Origin: Kaistia dalseonensis
Lineage (GTDB): Bacteria > Pseudomonadota > Alphaproteobacteria > Rhizobiales > Kaistiaceae
DNA length: 64,000 bases
Direction: 5' to 3'
Assembly: GCF_030814715.1 (NCBI RefSeq)
Contig: NZ_JAUSVO010000003.1
Span: 248,001 to 312,000, forward strand
Positions 34,342 through 41,617 of this stretch are shown here, piece after piece. The stretch's first letter is position 1; every line of letters starts with the position of its first letter. The position numbers and the translations under genes are program-made. The notes beneath the pieces were generated by a model, which was not told the origin of the DNA, ran no database searches, and saw only the letters and a list, made by a program, of their open reading frames with translations.

Positions 34342-34370
34342 ATGTTGCATGAAACACAACTCGTCGTCAA
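34342..34370 (-). promoter_or_regulatory. Leftward early promoter with operator
   Basis: Reading leftward: TTGACG (34370-34365), a 17-bp spacer, CAACAT (34347-34342). The 17-bp operator GTTGTGTTTCATGCAAC (34360-34344, GTTG-N9-CAAC) fills most of the spacer and the -10 box. An identical unit is found at 36927-36955. A related GTTG-N7-CAAC sits at 34423-34437 over the start codon of the repressor gene. Confidence 0.72.
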
Positions 34371-34429
34371 CGGGCAGGTTTGCATTTGACGATGACGACG
34401 GCTACGCCGCACCGCGCATAGAGTTGCGC

Positions 34430-34774
34430 ATGGCAACAACAACTCGCATTCACACCGACAAAACGCCGCCTCGCACCCATTACATTGTCGAGTGGGCGGA
34501 GCGACGCGGTAAGAAACAGGCCGATATCGTGCGCGGCACGGGAGCAGACAAAGGGCTCGTGTCTCGTTGGTTTGATGGCGTCATTCCGAGCGAGAAGTAC
34601 CTGCAGCCGCTTGCCGAGTTTCTACAGGCCGGAGACCCGCCAGAGCCAGCCGCTCTTTTTCGGCACCCCGATGATGACTGGCTCGCGCGATTGTTCAGGG
34701 ATCGCTCTGATGAAGAGCGGGAGCGCATGATCCGTGTGATCGAGACCGCATTCCCGATCCGCCGCGCATCGTGA
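34430..34774 (+). CDS. Prophage repressor (XRE HTH, no peptidase domain)
   Basis: A 114-residue protein from ATG 34430, divergent from Cro. Residues about 20-60 form an XRE helix-turn-helix (RRGKKQADIVRGTGADKGLV, RWFDGVIPSEKYL). The remainder is a short acidic helical tail (DRSDEERERMIRVIETAF). It lacks the S24/LexA-type peptidase domain of lambda CI, so induction should not depend on RecA-driven self-cleavage. Its start codon lies inside a GTTG-N7-CAAC palindrome, suggesting autoregulation. Confidence 0.75.
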   Translation: MATTTRIHTDKTPPRTHYIVEWAERRGKKQADIVRGTGADKGLVSRWFDGVIPSEKYLQPLAEFLQAGDPPEPAALFRHPDDDWLARLFRDRSDEERERMIRVIETAFPIRRAS

Positions 34775-34786
34775 GGGCTCAGATTC

Positions 34787-34978
34787 TCACTCCGGCCCTA
34801 AAGCCTTGATCTGCGCCCATTCCTCCGCCGTCAGCGCAGCTTCGAGAACGGCATCAACCTCGTCGAGGTAGCTCATCCACATCGGGCGACCCTCGAAGCG
34901 AGTGTCTTCCGGATTGCCGGCGCGGAGGCATAGCGCGCGGGCAGCGCGCTCGCGGGGAGACTTGGGACGCGGGGCCAT
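34787..34978 (-). CDS. Small early protein, function unknown
   Basis: A 63-residue protein with basic N-terminus (MAPRPKSPRERAARALCLRAG) and acidic helix (MSYLDEVDAVLEAALTAEEW). Its pattern CLRAGNPEDTRFEG is recurrent in Rhizobiales prophages. It converges with the repressor gene and is last in the ParB operon. Confidence 0.55.
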   Translation of the reverse strand: MAPRPKSPRERAARALCLRAGNPEDTRFEGRPMWMSYLDEVDAVLEAALTAEEWAQIKALGPE

Positions 34979-34980
34979 GT

Positions 34981-35307
34981 CTACCGCTCAGCCTCGAATT
35001 GCCGAAGAAGCTCGATCGCGAGGGAGTCGCCAAGCCTGGCCTTACGGGCCGCGACCTCGCCGACGGTAGCATCCTCATGTTCTCCGGCCATCAGCGTCTT
35101 GATCCGCTCGAGTTTCTTCACCTCGTCCCGTTCGATCGCAATCCATTCGGCGAGCCGATCACGCACGTCGATCATGATCGCGTCGATCTGGTCGCTCGTG
35201 ATGTCCGGGAAACGGCTGGACATCTCGCCAATATCGATTTCCTGCCCAGCCTGAAGCTGGTCCATGACCCATCCAACGACGGCGTTGTGGCGCTCAGCGT
35301 TGTTCAT
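34981..35307 (-). CDS. Helical protein of ParB operon, function unknown
   Basis: A 108-residue acidic helical protein from ATG 35307 (MNNAERHNAVVGWVMDQL). The ATG overlaps the preceding stop. The longer frame to 35484 enters that gene and is rejected. It may bind another operon product. No family recognised. Confidence 0.55.
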   Translation of the reverse strand: MNNAERHNAVVGWVMDQLQAGQEIDIGEMSSRFPDITSDQIDAIMIDVRDRLAEWIAIERDEVKKLERIKTLMAGEHEDATVGEVAARKARLGDSLAIELLRQFEAER

Positions 35308-35819
35308 CAAGATCCGGTCTCCTTTCGGTTCCCGCTCTCTTCTGCGAGCTTCGCGGCTACCGCATCTTCCAGCGTGTCGTCGATGTTCTTCATGTAGGGG
35401 CGATGATCGTCGAGGAACTTCCGGAAACCTTCGTTTTTCACTGTCCCGTCCGGTATCACCTTGGCCTCGTGTGCGATGAGCCAAAGATCAGCCTCCCGGA
35501 ACGACGACTTGAGCGTGTTCCGCTTTTTGCCTCTGGCAATAGAGATCATCTTGGGCACGCCCGGATAGGCGCCGAATAGATCGGGGCCGCTTGTCGTCAT
35601 CGTCGCGCGCCGTTTGCGGCCGCCAACCTCGTTCGCGAGCTTGATCAGTGCGATATTGATCAACTGCGGAGCGAGCGCCTTGATGTCGTCTGCATTACGG
35701 GCTTTCAGCCCAGCGATTGCATCGGCATTGGAGACTTCTCCGTCGACCTTTGCCCCTATTTCCATCATGATCTTTTCGAGAGCATTGCGAAGACTGCTCA
35801 GTGTCGAGCTATTTGACAT
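35307..35819 (-). CDS. ParB-operon protein, function unknown
   Basis: A 170-residue protein from ATG 35819 (MSNSSTLSSLRNALEKIM), overlapping the ParB stop by 11 bases. Basic centre (EVGGRKRRATMTTSGPD) and acidic C-terminus. Helical. Because it is always translated with ParB here it may be a partner, but no ParA-like ATPase motif is present. Confidence 0.52.
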   Translation of the reverse strand: MSNSSTLSSLRNALEKIMMEIGAKVDGEVSNADAIAGLKARNADDIKALAPQLINIALIKLANEVGGRKRRATMTTSGPDLFGAYPGVPKMISIARGKKRNTLKSSFREADLWLIAHEAKVIPDGTVKNEGFRKFLDDHRPYMKNIDDTLEDAVAAKLAEESGNRKETGS

Positions 35820-36861
35820 GGACGCGCCACTCCTTTGCAAAGCGATTCAGCCAATCTACAGCATTTTCGAGGTTAGCCAGGATGGTTGGAGCCTGCCACC
35901 GATCGATATTTCGGGCGACTTCCGCAGGCGAGAGCTTGTTCGCTCCAAGATTAGCGATGGCATAGGTCGCGCGGCTGCACTCCCCGGCGATGAGGCTCCG
36001 TTCCTTCCGCCCGTCCCGTTCATCTCTCTCCGCAGCTTTCTGACTTGCGCTCTTAGGAGGCTGCATCGATCCGTCGTCGGCGCGCACCTGGCCGCCGAGC
36101 AGCGCGCCGATGGTGGCGGCCGTCTCCCTATCCGGCCGCCTTCCATGTTTCAGGACATAGTCGGTGTAGGCGCTGCTTCCGTAAACGGCGACGGAGTGCT
36201 CGGTGTCGGCAATGAGCTGGCGCGTGGCCTCTTCACGCTTCTCTGCAGCATCGGCTTCGGTGGGGCCGGTGACCGCCGCGACCTGTTCTCTGGCCGGGAG
36301 GTTGACCAGTTCGGCAGCCTTTGAGATCGAGATCTCACCGGCATCCATCTTCTCGACGACTTTGGGGGCGCCGAATTGCACGACCTTGGCGGTACGCTCC
36401 ATTTGCTGGTGCGATGAAAAGCCCGCGGCCTTTGCAGCGATATCTCGAGACTTGGTGCCGGTTGGAAATTGTGCCCGATTGGGCACATTTTCTTTCCCTT
36501 GCAGTTTTGAAATTGCTGGCCTAGGTCGCCCGCGGCGCTCACCAAGCTTGCGCTCAACCGCCTCGGCAATCGCTATCCGCTCGCTCGGCGTGAACGCCCG
36601 CCGCATCTCGTTTTCGGCATATTCGCCTTCGAGGATGCTGGTGACATTGACGATCCGGCAGTCGATCTCATTCCATTTCAGATAGGCCTCACAAGCGCGC
36701 ATGCGGCGCTCGCCGAAGACGAGAACCTTGTCCTCCGTGATGCCGATCGGCTGCAAGAGACCCTGTTCCCGAATGTTTTCAGCCAGCGCTTTCAGGTCCC
36801 CCATATCCTTGCGGTGGCGCTCGCCGACGGCGATTTCCGCGATCTTCACCATCATGCCCAT
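35809..36861 (-). CDS. ParB/Spo0J-family DNA-binding protein
   Basis: A 350-residue protein from ATG 36861, which has GGAG at good spacing; a GTG at 36888 is weaker. Residues about 10-100 are the ParB/Srx domain (MGDLKALAENIREQGLLQPIG, VFGERRMRACEAY). NEMRRAFTPSERIAIAEAV continues it. The HTH part is about 140-180. No parA is next to it. It may silence or segregate phage DNA, or act as a regulator. A palindrome at 38722-38747 could be a binding site. Confidence 0.8.
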   Translation of the reverse strand: MGMMVKIAEIAVGERHRKDMGDLKALAENIREQGLLQPIGITEDKVLVFGERRMRACEAYLKWNEIDCRIVNVTSILEGEYAENEMRRAFTPSERIAIAEAVERKLGERRGRPRPAISKLQGKENVPNRAQFPTGTKSRDIAAKAAGFSSHQQMERTAKVVQFGAPKVVEKMDAGEISISKAAELVNLPAREQVAAVTGPTEADAAEKREEATRQLIADTEHSVAVYGSSAYTDYVLKHGRRPDRETAATIGALLGGQVRADDGSMQPPKSASQKAAERDERDGRKERSLIAGECSRATYAIANLGANKLSPAEVARNIDRWQAPTILANLENAVDWLNRFAKEWRVHVK

Positions 36862-36902
36862 GGCTATCTCCGGCGTTGGTTTCGTCACTCAAGTAGCACT
36901 GC

Positions 36903-36955
36903 GTTGTTTTTCATGCAACTTTCGACTTGACGGATAGTTGTGTTTCATGCAACAT
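36903..36955 (+). promoter_or_regulatory. Rightward early promoter with two operators
   Basis: TTGACG (36927-36932), 17-bp spacer, CAACAT (36950-36955). Operator O1 GTTGTGTTTCATGCAAC (36937-36953) is identical to that at 34344-34360, and O2 GTTGTTTTTCATGCAAC (36903-36919) differs at one base. The two are 34 bp apart, about three helical turns, so bound dimers could cooperate. O2 may also cover a promoter for the ParB operon on the other strand. Confidence 0.7.
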
Positions 36956-36994
36956 ATTTTCCATCAGCCGCCCACCGGCGCGATGGAGCCTCGA

Positions 36995-37741
36995 ATGACC
37001 AACTCCCCCGAAACTGATTGGCTTACCGACGCGAATGGCAACCGCTGTTCGATCTCATGGTTTGGCAGCCGTGAGGCAGCGCAGGCCGCACTCGATAGCC
37101 TGAAGAACTGTCGCGATTGCACCAACTGCTCGTACTGCTCGGGCTGCTCGGACTGCTCGGACTGCTCGTACTGCTCGCGCTGCTCGGACTGCTCGGACTG
37201 CTCGCGCTGCTCGGACTGCTCGGACTGCTCGTACTGCTCGCGCTGCTCGGACTGCTCGGACTGCTCGGACTGCTCGGACTGCTCGTACTGCTCGCGCTGC
37301 TCGGACTGCTCGGACTGCTCGGACTGCTCGGACTGCTCGGACTGCTCGTACTGCTCGCGCTGCTCGGACTGCTCGGGCTGCTCGGTCTGCTCGGGCAAGA
37401 AAGGCAAGTCCAGCGATTTTGCGCCGCCTGTCATCCCGGCGATCGAAAACATCCATGCTCGCGTTCTGGAGGCCGTCTCGCAACCCAATGCGCTCGATAT
37501 GGGTAGTTGGCATACCTGCAACACGACGCACTGCCGGGCAGGATGGGTCGTGCATCTGGCCGGCGAAGCCGGATATGCGCTGGAGCGGTTCCACGGCACG
37601 GCCCTTGCCGCCCAACTGATCTATCGGGCCAGCAACCCTGACCTGCCTGTAAGCCCGACGCGGTTCTACGAGACCAATGATGAGGCTCTGGCCGACATGC
37701 GCCGCATGGCGGAGGCCGAAGCTGCGCAGAAGGTGGTCTGA
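36995..37741 (+). CDS. Cys-x-x triplet-repeat protein with C-terminal HCRAGW domain
   Basis: A 248-residue protein from ATG 36995 (GGAG 6 bases before). Residues 1-38 are ordinary. Residues 39-134 are 32 consecutive Cys-x-x triplets: mainly CSD with interspersed CSY-CSR pairs, then CSG-CSV-CSG. Residues 135-248 form a separate domain with WHTCNTTHCRAGWVVHLAGE, which recurs in phage proteins without known function. One third of the repeat is Cys, so metal or Fe-S binding, disulphide ladders or a beta-solenoid are possible. It is the first gene behind the repressed rightward promoter, so it should be expressed at once on induction. Confidence 0.78.
   Translation: MTNSPETDWLTDANGNRCSISWFGSREAAQAALDSLKNCRDCTNCSYCSGCSDCSDCSYCSRCSDCSDCSRCSDCSDCSYCSRCSDCSDCSDCSDCSYCSRCSDCSDCSDCSDCSDCSYCSRCSDCSGCSVCSGKKGKSSDFAPPVIPAIENIHARVLEAVSQPNALDMGSWHTCNTTHCRAGWVVHLAGEAGYALERFHGTALAAQLIYRASNPDLPVSPTRFYETNDEALADMRRMAEAEAAQKVV
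37109..37396 (+). repeat. 9-bp tandem repeat within the Cys-triplet gene
   Basis: Thirty-two 9-bp units, all but the first few reading TGCTCGnnC. Cys is always TGC and Ser always TCG after unit 2. Units group as CSY-CSR followed by 2, 2, 2, 4, 5 or 1 CSD copies, showing expansion of a larger unit. All six frames are open through the repeat. Slippage should change length in 9-bp steps without frame loss. Confidence 0.9.
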
Positions 37742-37743
37742 TC

Positions 37744-38142
37744 ATGACCGCTCTCCCCCGCAACCTTCTCAGCCTACCGCAGGTCGATCTCGAAAGAGCG
37801 CTGGCCTCCCGCGCCCACCAATCGTGGTGCCAGGTGTTCAAGGCAGGCGCCCGCCGCCTGCTGGCGCAGCCGAAGCGGATCGAGCGCGCGCTCTATCCCG
37901 ATCTCTACGGCCCGGTTCCCGTCTCGATCGCAGACCGTCTGCAGCGCTGCGAAGCGCGGATCGATTGCGAGCGGCAGCTCGGCCGCGCCGGACATTTCGC
38001 CTACAGCCCAGACCGTCTAGTCGACCTTCGTCAGGCCCGCATTGCGCTTCGCTATCAGCGCCGGTTCACGCGGATCGAGGTCGTGCCGATCGACGAGGTC
38101 GAGAACTTCGCCCCCGACATTTCCTGGAGAATTTCGGCATGA
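37744..38142 (+). CDS. Early protein, function unknown
   Basis: A 132-residue basic protein (MTALPRNLLSLPQVDLERAL, RIDCERQLGRAGHFAYSPDR). Repeated Arg/Gln and four cysteines without pattern. It starts 2 bases after the Cys-repeat gene and its stop overlaps the ProQ-like start. It may bind RNA or protein. No family recognised. Confidence 0.58.
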   Translation: MTALPRNLLSLPQVDLERALASRAHQSWCQVFKAGARRLLAQPKRIERALYPDLYGPVPVSIADRLQRCEARIDCERQLGRAGHFAYSPDRLVDLRQARIALRYQRRFTRIEVVPIDEVENFAPDISWRISA

Positions 38143-38534
38143 AGACCAAGCCGCTCTGGAAGCCGGCGCGACATCTGCGCCGCTACGCCAACAAGACACG
38201 CGCCATCCTGATCGAGCGCTTTCCAGCCGCCATCGTTCCGCACGGGGCGCCGAAGCTGCCGCTGAAGATCGGCATTGCCGACGATATCGCGGCTGCCATG
38301 CCGGAGATGATGCGCGGCCATATCGCGCTCTTCCTGAAGGACTACACGCTCGGCCCGACCTATTTCCTTGCCGTCGTGACCGGAACGCACCGGGTCGACC
38401 TGGATGGCCAGCCTGCTGGCGAGATCAGCGCCGAACACCGCGCCTATGCCGCGGCGATGCTGGCGAAATGGGAGGCGTGCGGCTTCAGGCGAGACAGCGC
38501 GCTCCGGCCGGATGAAATGGCGAGGGTGGCGTGA
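38139..38534 (+). CDS. ProQ/FinO-family RNA chaperone
   Basis: A 131-residue protein from ATG 38139 (ATGA overlap). The FinO domain covers nearly all of it: ILIERFPAAIVPHGAPKLPL, KIGIADDIAAAMPEMM, ALFLKDYTLGPTYFLAVV and HRVDLDGQPAGEIS. Members bind 3' hairpins of small RNAs and mRNAs. In a phage it could control an antisense RNA or mRNA stability. It is in an immediate-early operon. Confidence 0.82.
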   Translation: MKTKPLWKPARHLRRYANKTRAILIERFPAAIVPHGAPKLPLKIGIADDIAAAMPEMMRGHIALFLKDYTLGPTYFLAVVTGTHRVDLDGQPAGEISAEHRAYAAAMLAKWEACGFRRDSALRPDEMARVA

Positions 38535-39049
38535 TGCGGTCGTGCGTCATCTGCGGGGTTGGGATCGAGCATCGTGATATGCAGTGCACGACCTGCGGCC
38601 CTGAGTGCCGAACCCGGGCTCGCTATGCAAGGCGAGCTTTGCCACGGTCTGCGACGCATCTGACCTTGTCCTGCAAGGGCTGCGGGCGCCCCGTGGTCGA
38701 TCGTGGCTGCGCTGCGAAGTTTTGCTCTCATGCATGCATGAGAGCAACGACGAACGCCCGTGAACGGAGCGTCCGTGAGGCGCGCAAAGTAGCAGTTCGT
38801 CGACCTTGCAAAGAGTGCGGCGAGATCATTTCGCCCAGCCGCATCGCGACTGCCAAATACTGCTCTGACGACTGCCAATATCATGCGCAAAAGCGCCGCG
38901 ATCGCCAAAAGATCGCGATCTACCGCGAAGCCGACCCCGCCCGATATCAGCAGCACCGCGCTCGCGAAAATGACCGACGCGCGCTGGCTCGCGCCGCACT
39001 CACGCTCGTCCGAGAACTTGAAACTAAAGGCATGGAGGCACTGCTATGA
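38534..39049 (+). CDS. Multi-zinc-finger phage protein
   Basis: A 171-residue protein from ATG 38534 that overlaps the preceding stop. Three Cys modules: SCVICGVGIEHRDMQCTTC, LSCKGCGRPVV with KFCSHAC, and RPCKECGEII with KYCSDDCQYHAQKRR. The last 60 residues are basic and helical. It probably binds nucleic acid through zinc ribbons. The perfect palindrome at 38722-38747 lies within the coding sequence. Confidence 0.7.
   Translation: MRSCVICGVGIEHRDMQCTTCGPECRTRARYARRALPRSATHLTLSCKGCGRPVVDRGCAAKFCSHACMRATTNARERSVREARKVAVRRPCKECGEIISPSRIATAKYCSDDCQYHAQKRRDRQKIAIYREADPARYQQHRARENDRRALARAALTLVRELETKGMEALL
38722..38747. promoter_or_regulatory. Perfect 26-bp palindrome (putative protein-binding site)
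   Basis: The half-site TTGCTCTCATGCA (38722-38734) is followed immediately by its exact reverse complement (38735-38747). It lies inside the zinc-finger coding sequence. A 13-bp perfect arm without loop is unlikely by chance and suggests a dimeric binding site such as a ParB centromere, origin or regulator site. Confidence 0.6.
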
Positions 39050-39630
39050 CGAAGCCGCTTTTTGATGTGTTCCGCGCCACGATGATGGAGATCGCGGCCG
39101 GATCTCGCAAGGAAGCGCAGGACGCTTTCGTGGCCAAGATGAAGGCCGACCCGGCCTATCTCGATCTTCTTGCCGTCGACTATTTCGAGCGCATGGCGGC
39201 CGTCCACACCGTCCATACCGAAGTGCCTGACAGTGTCGCATTCGGACGCACGGGCGTGTCGCAGGACAAGGTTGAGCGCCTGAGCCGTCCGCGCGGCGAG
39301 CCTGTTGCCATTGCTCTGGTACGGAGGAACAGGGAGGAGACGGCCGCCCGCACAGCCGCCGTCATCGCCGAGGTGCGGGCCAACATCCGCAGCGTCATTT
39401 TGCTCGATCTTGTGCTGCCCAACGGCAAGGCGCTTCGCGACTGTACTGGCGCCGAGTGCATCAAGGCTGGCGGCTTCTTTGAGGCTGTCGGCAAGTCGAT
39501 CAAGGGATCGCAGGTCGTCGACAAGCACCTGACTGAGGCCGACCTCCAGAACATCAAGGCGCGCTTCTTCCAAGCCAATATCTCCGATCGTGGCAGCAAG
39601 CGCTCCGACGACAAGCGGAAACGGGCGTGA
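39046..39630 (+). CDS. Conserved early protein, function unknown
   Basis: A 194-residue helical protein (MTKPLFDVFRATMMEIAAG). The middle (IRSVILLDLVLPNGKALRDC, GAECIKAGGFFEAVGKSIKG) is recurrent in Rhizobiales prophages. Basic C-terminus KRSDDKRKRA. It overlaps its neighbours by 4 bases. Recombination-related function is possible from its position. Confidence 0.6.
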   Translation: MTKPLFDVFRATMMEIAAGSRKEAQDAFVAKMKADPAYLDLLAVDYFERMAAVHTVHTEVPDSVAFGRTGVSQDKVERLSRPRGEPVAIALVRRNREETAARTAAVIAEVRANIRSVILLDLVLPNGKALRDCTGAECIKAGGFFEAVGKSIKGSQVVDKHLTEADLQNIKARFFQANISDRGSKRSDDKRKRA

Positions 39631-39632
39631 CC

Positions 39633-39860
39633 ATGACTGGCGATACCCTCATAACCCTGGTCATCTTCGGTTCGCTCTGCGCCCTCGCCCTCGCCATCGT
39701 GCTCCGCATCCATGGCGATTTCACCGCCGCGCGCGCCGAAGACGAGCCGACCAGCGAGATCATCGAGGACGAAGACGAGGCCGATCCCGTCTATCCGTTC
39801 CGTCGCATCGGCCCGGTTGCGGCCGATGTCGTGGAAGATCTCGGCGGGAGGCGGTCATGA
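39633..39860 (+). CDS. Small membrane protein
   Basis: A 75-residue protein from ATG 39633. One N-terminal membrane helix (TLVIFGSLCALALAIVL) and an acidic cytoplasmic or periplasmic tail (EIIEDEDEADPVYPF). Overlaps the exonuclease start by 4 bases. No family recognised. Confidence 0.55.
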   Translation: MTGDTLITLVIFGSLCALALAIVLRIHGDFTAARAEDEPTSEIIEDEDEADPVYPFRRIGPVAADVVEDLGGRRS

Positions 39861-40843
39861 GGTTCCGCGTTCCCGCCTCCGTCGAGATCGTCAAGCCGAA
39901 GAGCCGCGATGCGTGGCTTGCCGCGCGCCGGCCGAATATCGGTGCCAGCGCTGCAGGTGGTCTGCTCGGCGTCCACTCCTACTACACGCCGTTCCAGCTT
40001 TACGGCCTCAAGAGCGGCACGATTGCGGATGACCAGAGCGACAATCCGGCGATGGAGCGCGGACGAGATCTTGAAGAGGTCGCCCTTAACCGCGTCCGCC
40101 GCGCGAACCCGCTATGGAACGTTATCAGCAATCCGATGCCAGGCGGGAAGATGTTCGTCGATCGGATGGCCCGGCTATCATCGACGCCAGACGCGTTCGT
40201 GGTTGACCCGCAGCGCCCCGGCACCGGGGTCCTGCAGATCAAGACGGTCTATCCGCACATCTTCCGCGATCAGTGGCTTGACCCGGACACGAGAGACGTC
40301 ATCCCGCCCCTTTGGGTGAGCGTCCAGGCCATCCTTGACGGCTATTTCAGCGGCGCATCATGGGCCGCTGTCGGAGCCTTAGTCGGCTTCGATCTGGATC
40401 TCTACGTCGTCGATGTCCCGATCCATACCGGGGTGGTTCAGCGCGTCTATGACGCCGCCGCCCGGTTCTGGCGCATGGTCGAGGCAGGCACCGCGCCCGA
40501 TCCCGACTTCGCCCGCGACGGCGAGGCGCTCGCCGCAATGTTCGGCCAGGACGATGGCCAGACGATCGATCTTTCCGGCGACAACGCGCTGCCTGTGCTG
40601 GTCGACGAGCATGAACGTCTTGTCGGCGAGAAGAGCGCCGCCGATCGCCGCCTGAAAGAGATCAAGGCCGAATTCATTTCCAAGCTCGGTACGGCCGCCG
40701 CCGCGCGCCTCGCCGACGGCCGCGTCATCACCGCCAAGACCGTTCACCGCGACGCCTATGCGGTGGCGCCCTCCTCCTACCGATCCATCCGCATCAAGGC
40801 CGCGCCGATCCATTCGGTCGCCGCATACCAGGGAGAATTCTGA
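39857..40843 (+). CDS. YqaJ-type phage exonuclease
   Basis: A 328-residue PD-(D/E)xK nuclease. Motifs: AAGGLLGVHSYYTPFQLY, NPAMERGRDLEEVAL, STPDAFVVDP with the metal-binding Asp, and LQIKTVYPHIF, where the usual E-x-K is Q-I-K. SVQAILDGYFSGA is the later Q/Y motif. The C-terminal 80 residues form a coiled coil with EHERLVGEKSAADRRLKEI. It resects dsDNA for annealing by the 41618-42847 product. Confidence 0.82.
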   Translation: MRFRVPASVEIVKPKSRDAWLAARRPNIGASAAGGLLGVHSYYTPFQLYGLKSGTIADDQSDNPAMERGRDLEEVALNRVRRANPLWNVISNPMPGGKMFVDRMARLSSTPDAFVVDPQRPGTGVLQIKTVYPHIFRDQWLDPDTRDVIPPLWVSVQAILDGYFSGASWAAVGALVGFDLDLYVVDVPIHTGVVQRVYDAAARFWRMVEAGTAPDPDFARDGEALAAMFGQDDGQTIDLSGDNALPVLVDEHERLVGEKSAADRRLKEIKAEFISKLGTAAAARLADGRVITAKTVHRDAYAVAPSSYRSIRIKAAPIHSVAAYQGEF

Positions 40844-41574
40844 TGTCCGCAGTGCTTGCCTCGAACCCGCGCGAACATGCTGGCGCGAACAATCCCCCGC
40901 TCGCCGATCGGTTGGCGCTCGATCATGCCGAGCTCTTTGCCGAGGTCGAGCGTCTTGCGGCCCGCGCCAACGAAGCGCCGCGCAAGATCATCGACGAGGC
41001 AACCGGCGAGGCGGTCGCCAAGATTCGCAAGGATGCGGCGGCCTTCTTCAAGCAGGTCGACACGATCCGGACGGACGAGAAGGATCCTCACCTTCAGGCC
41101 GGTCGCACGGTCGACGACTTTTTCCGGCCGTTGCTGGAGCGGTCCGAGAAGATGCGCAAGTTCTTCGTCGGCGTCGAGGATGACCGCGCCCGCGAGTTGG
41201 CCGCCGAAGAGCGCCGCCGGCGCGAGGAAGCACTCCGTAAGCTGCGCGAGGAAGAGCAGCGCCAGCGTGAGATCGCCGAGCGTCAGGCGGCAGCGGCCCG
41301 CCCGGTCGCCGCCGCCAAGGCCGAAGACAAGGCCGAAGCCGCAGCGGAGCGCGCCGAGCGCCTCGAAGTTGCCCCGGTGACCCTCGACGGCGCCAAGGCC
41401 GAATGGGCGTTTCGCATCGTCGATCCGGACGCGGTGGATCTGAATGCGCTGCGGCCCTTTATCCCCGCCGAGGCGGTCGAGAAGGCGCTGCGCCAGCACA
41501 TGCGCATCCACAAGGGCTCGCGCGCGATCGCCGGTGTCGAGTTCTTCCAGGATTTCAAGGCCAAGCGTCGCTGA
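40843..41574 (+). CDS. Recombination-module coiled-coil protein
   Basis: A 243-residue protein with a long central coiled coil (about 95-160, RRRREEALRKLREEEQRQRE). The C-terminal 60 residues (RIVDPDAVDLNALRPFIP, HMRIHKGSRAIAGVEFFQD) resemble the end of DUF1351-like phage proteins that accompany exonuclease-annealing pairs. It overlaps the exonuclease stop by one base. Confidence 0.65.
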   Translation: MSAVLASNPREHAGANNPPLADRLALDHAELFAEVERLAARANEAPRKIIDEATGEAVAKIRKDAAAFFKQVDTIRTDEKDPHLQAGRTVDDFFRPLLERSEKMRKFFVGVEDDRARELAAEERRRREEALRKLREEEQRQREIAERQAAAARPVAAAKAEDKAEAAAERAERLEVAPVTLDGAKAEWAFRIVDPDAVDLNALRPFIPAEAVEKALRQHMRIHKGSRAIAGVEFFQDFKAKRR

Positions 41575-41617
41575 GGCGCCGGCAGGCTTCCCCCTTCACT
41601 CTCAGGAGCACAACGAC

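Noticed and set aside
35809-36861. Plasmid partition system or plasmid-prophage
   Set aside because: No parA and no plasmid replication gene; the element is clearly joined to a chromosomal tRNA with an integrase.
37109-37396. CRISPR-like array
   Set aside because: The units are 9 bp with no unique spacers and lie inside an open reading frame.
36964-37615. Minus-strand frames across the Cys repeat (EQS- and RAV-rich)
   Set aside because: They exist only because the repeat has no stop codon in any frame; no ribosome sites or conserved ends.
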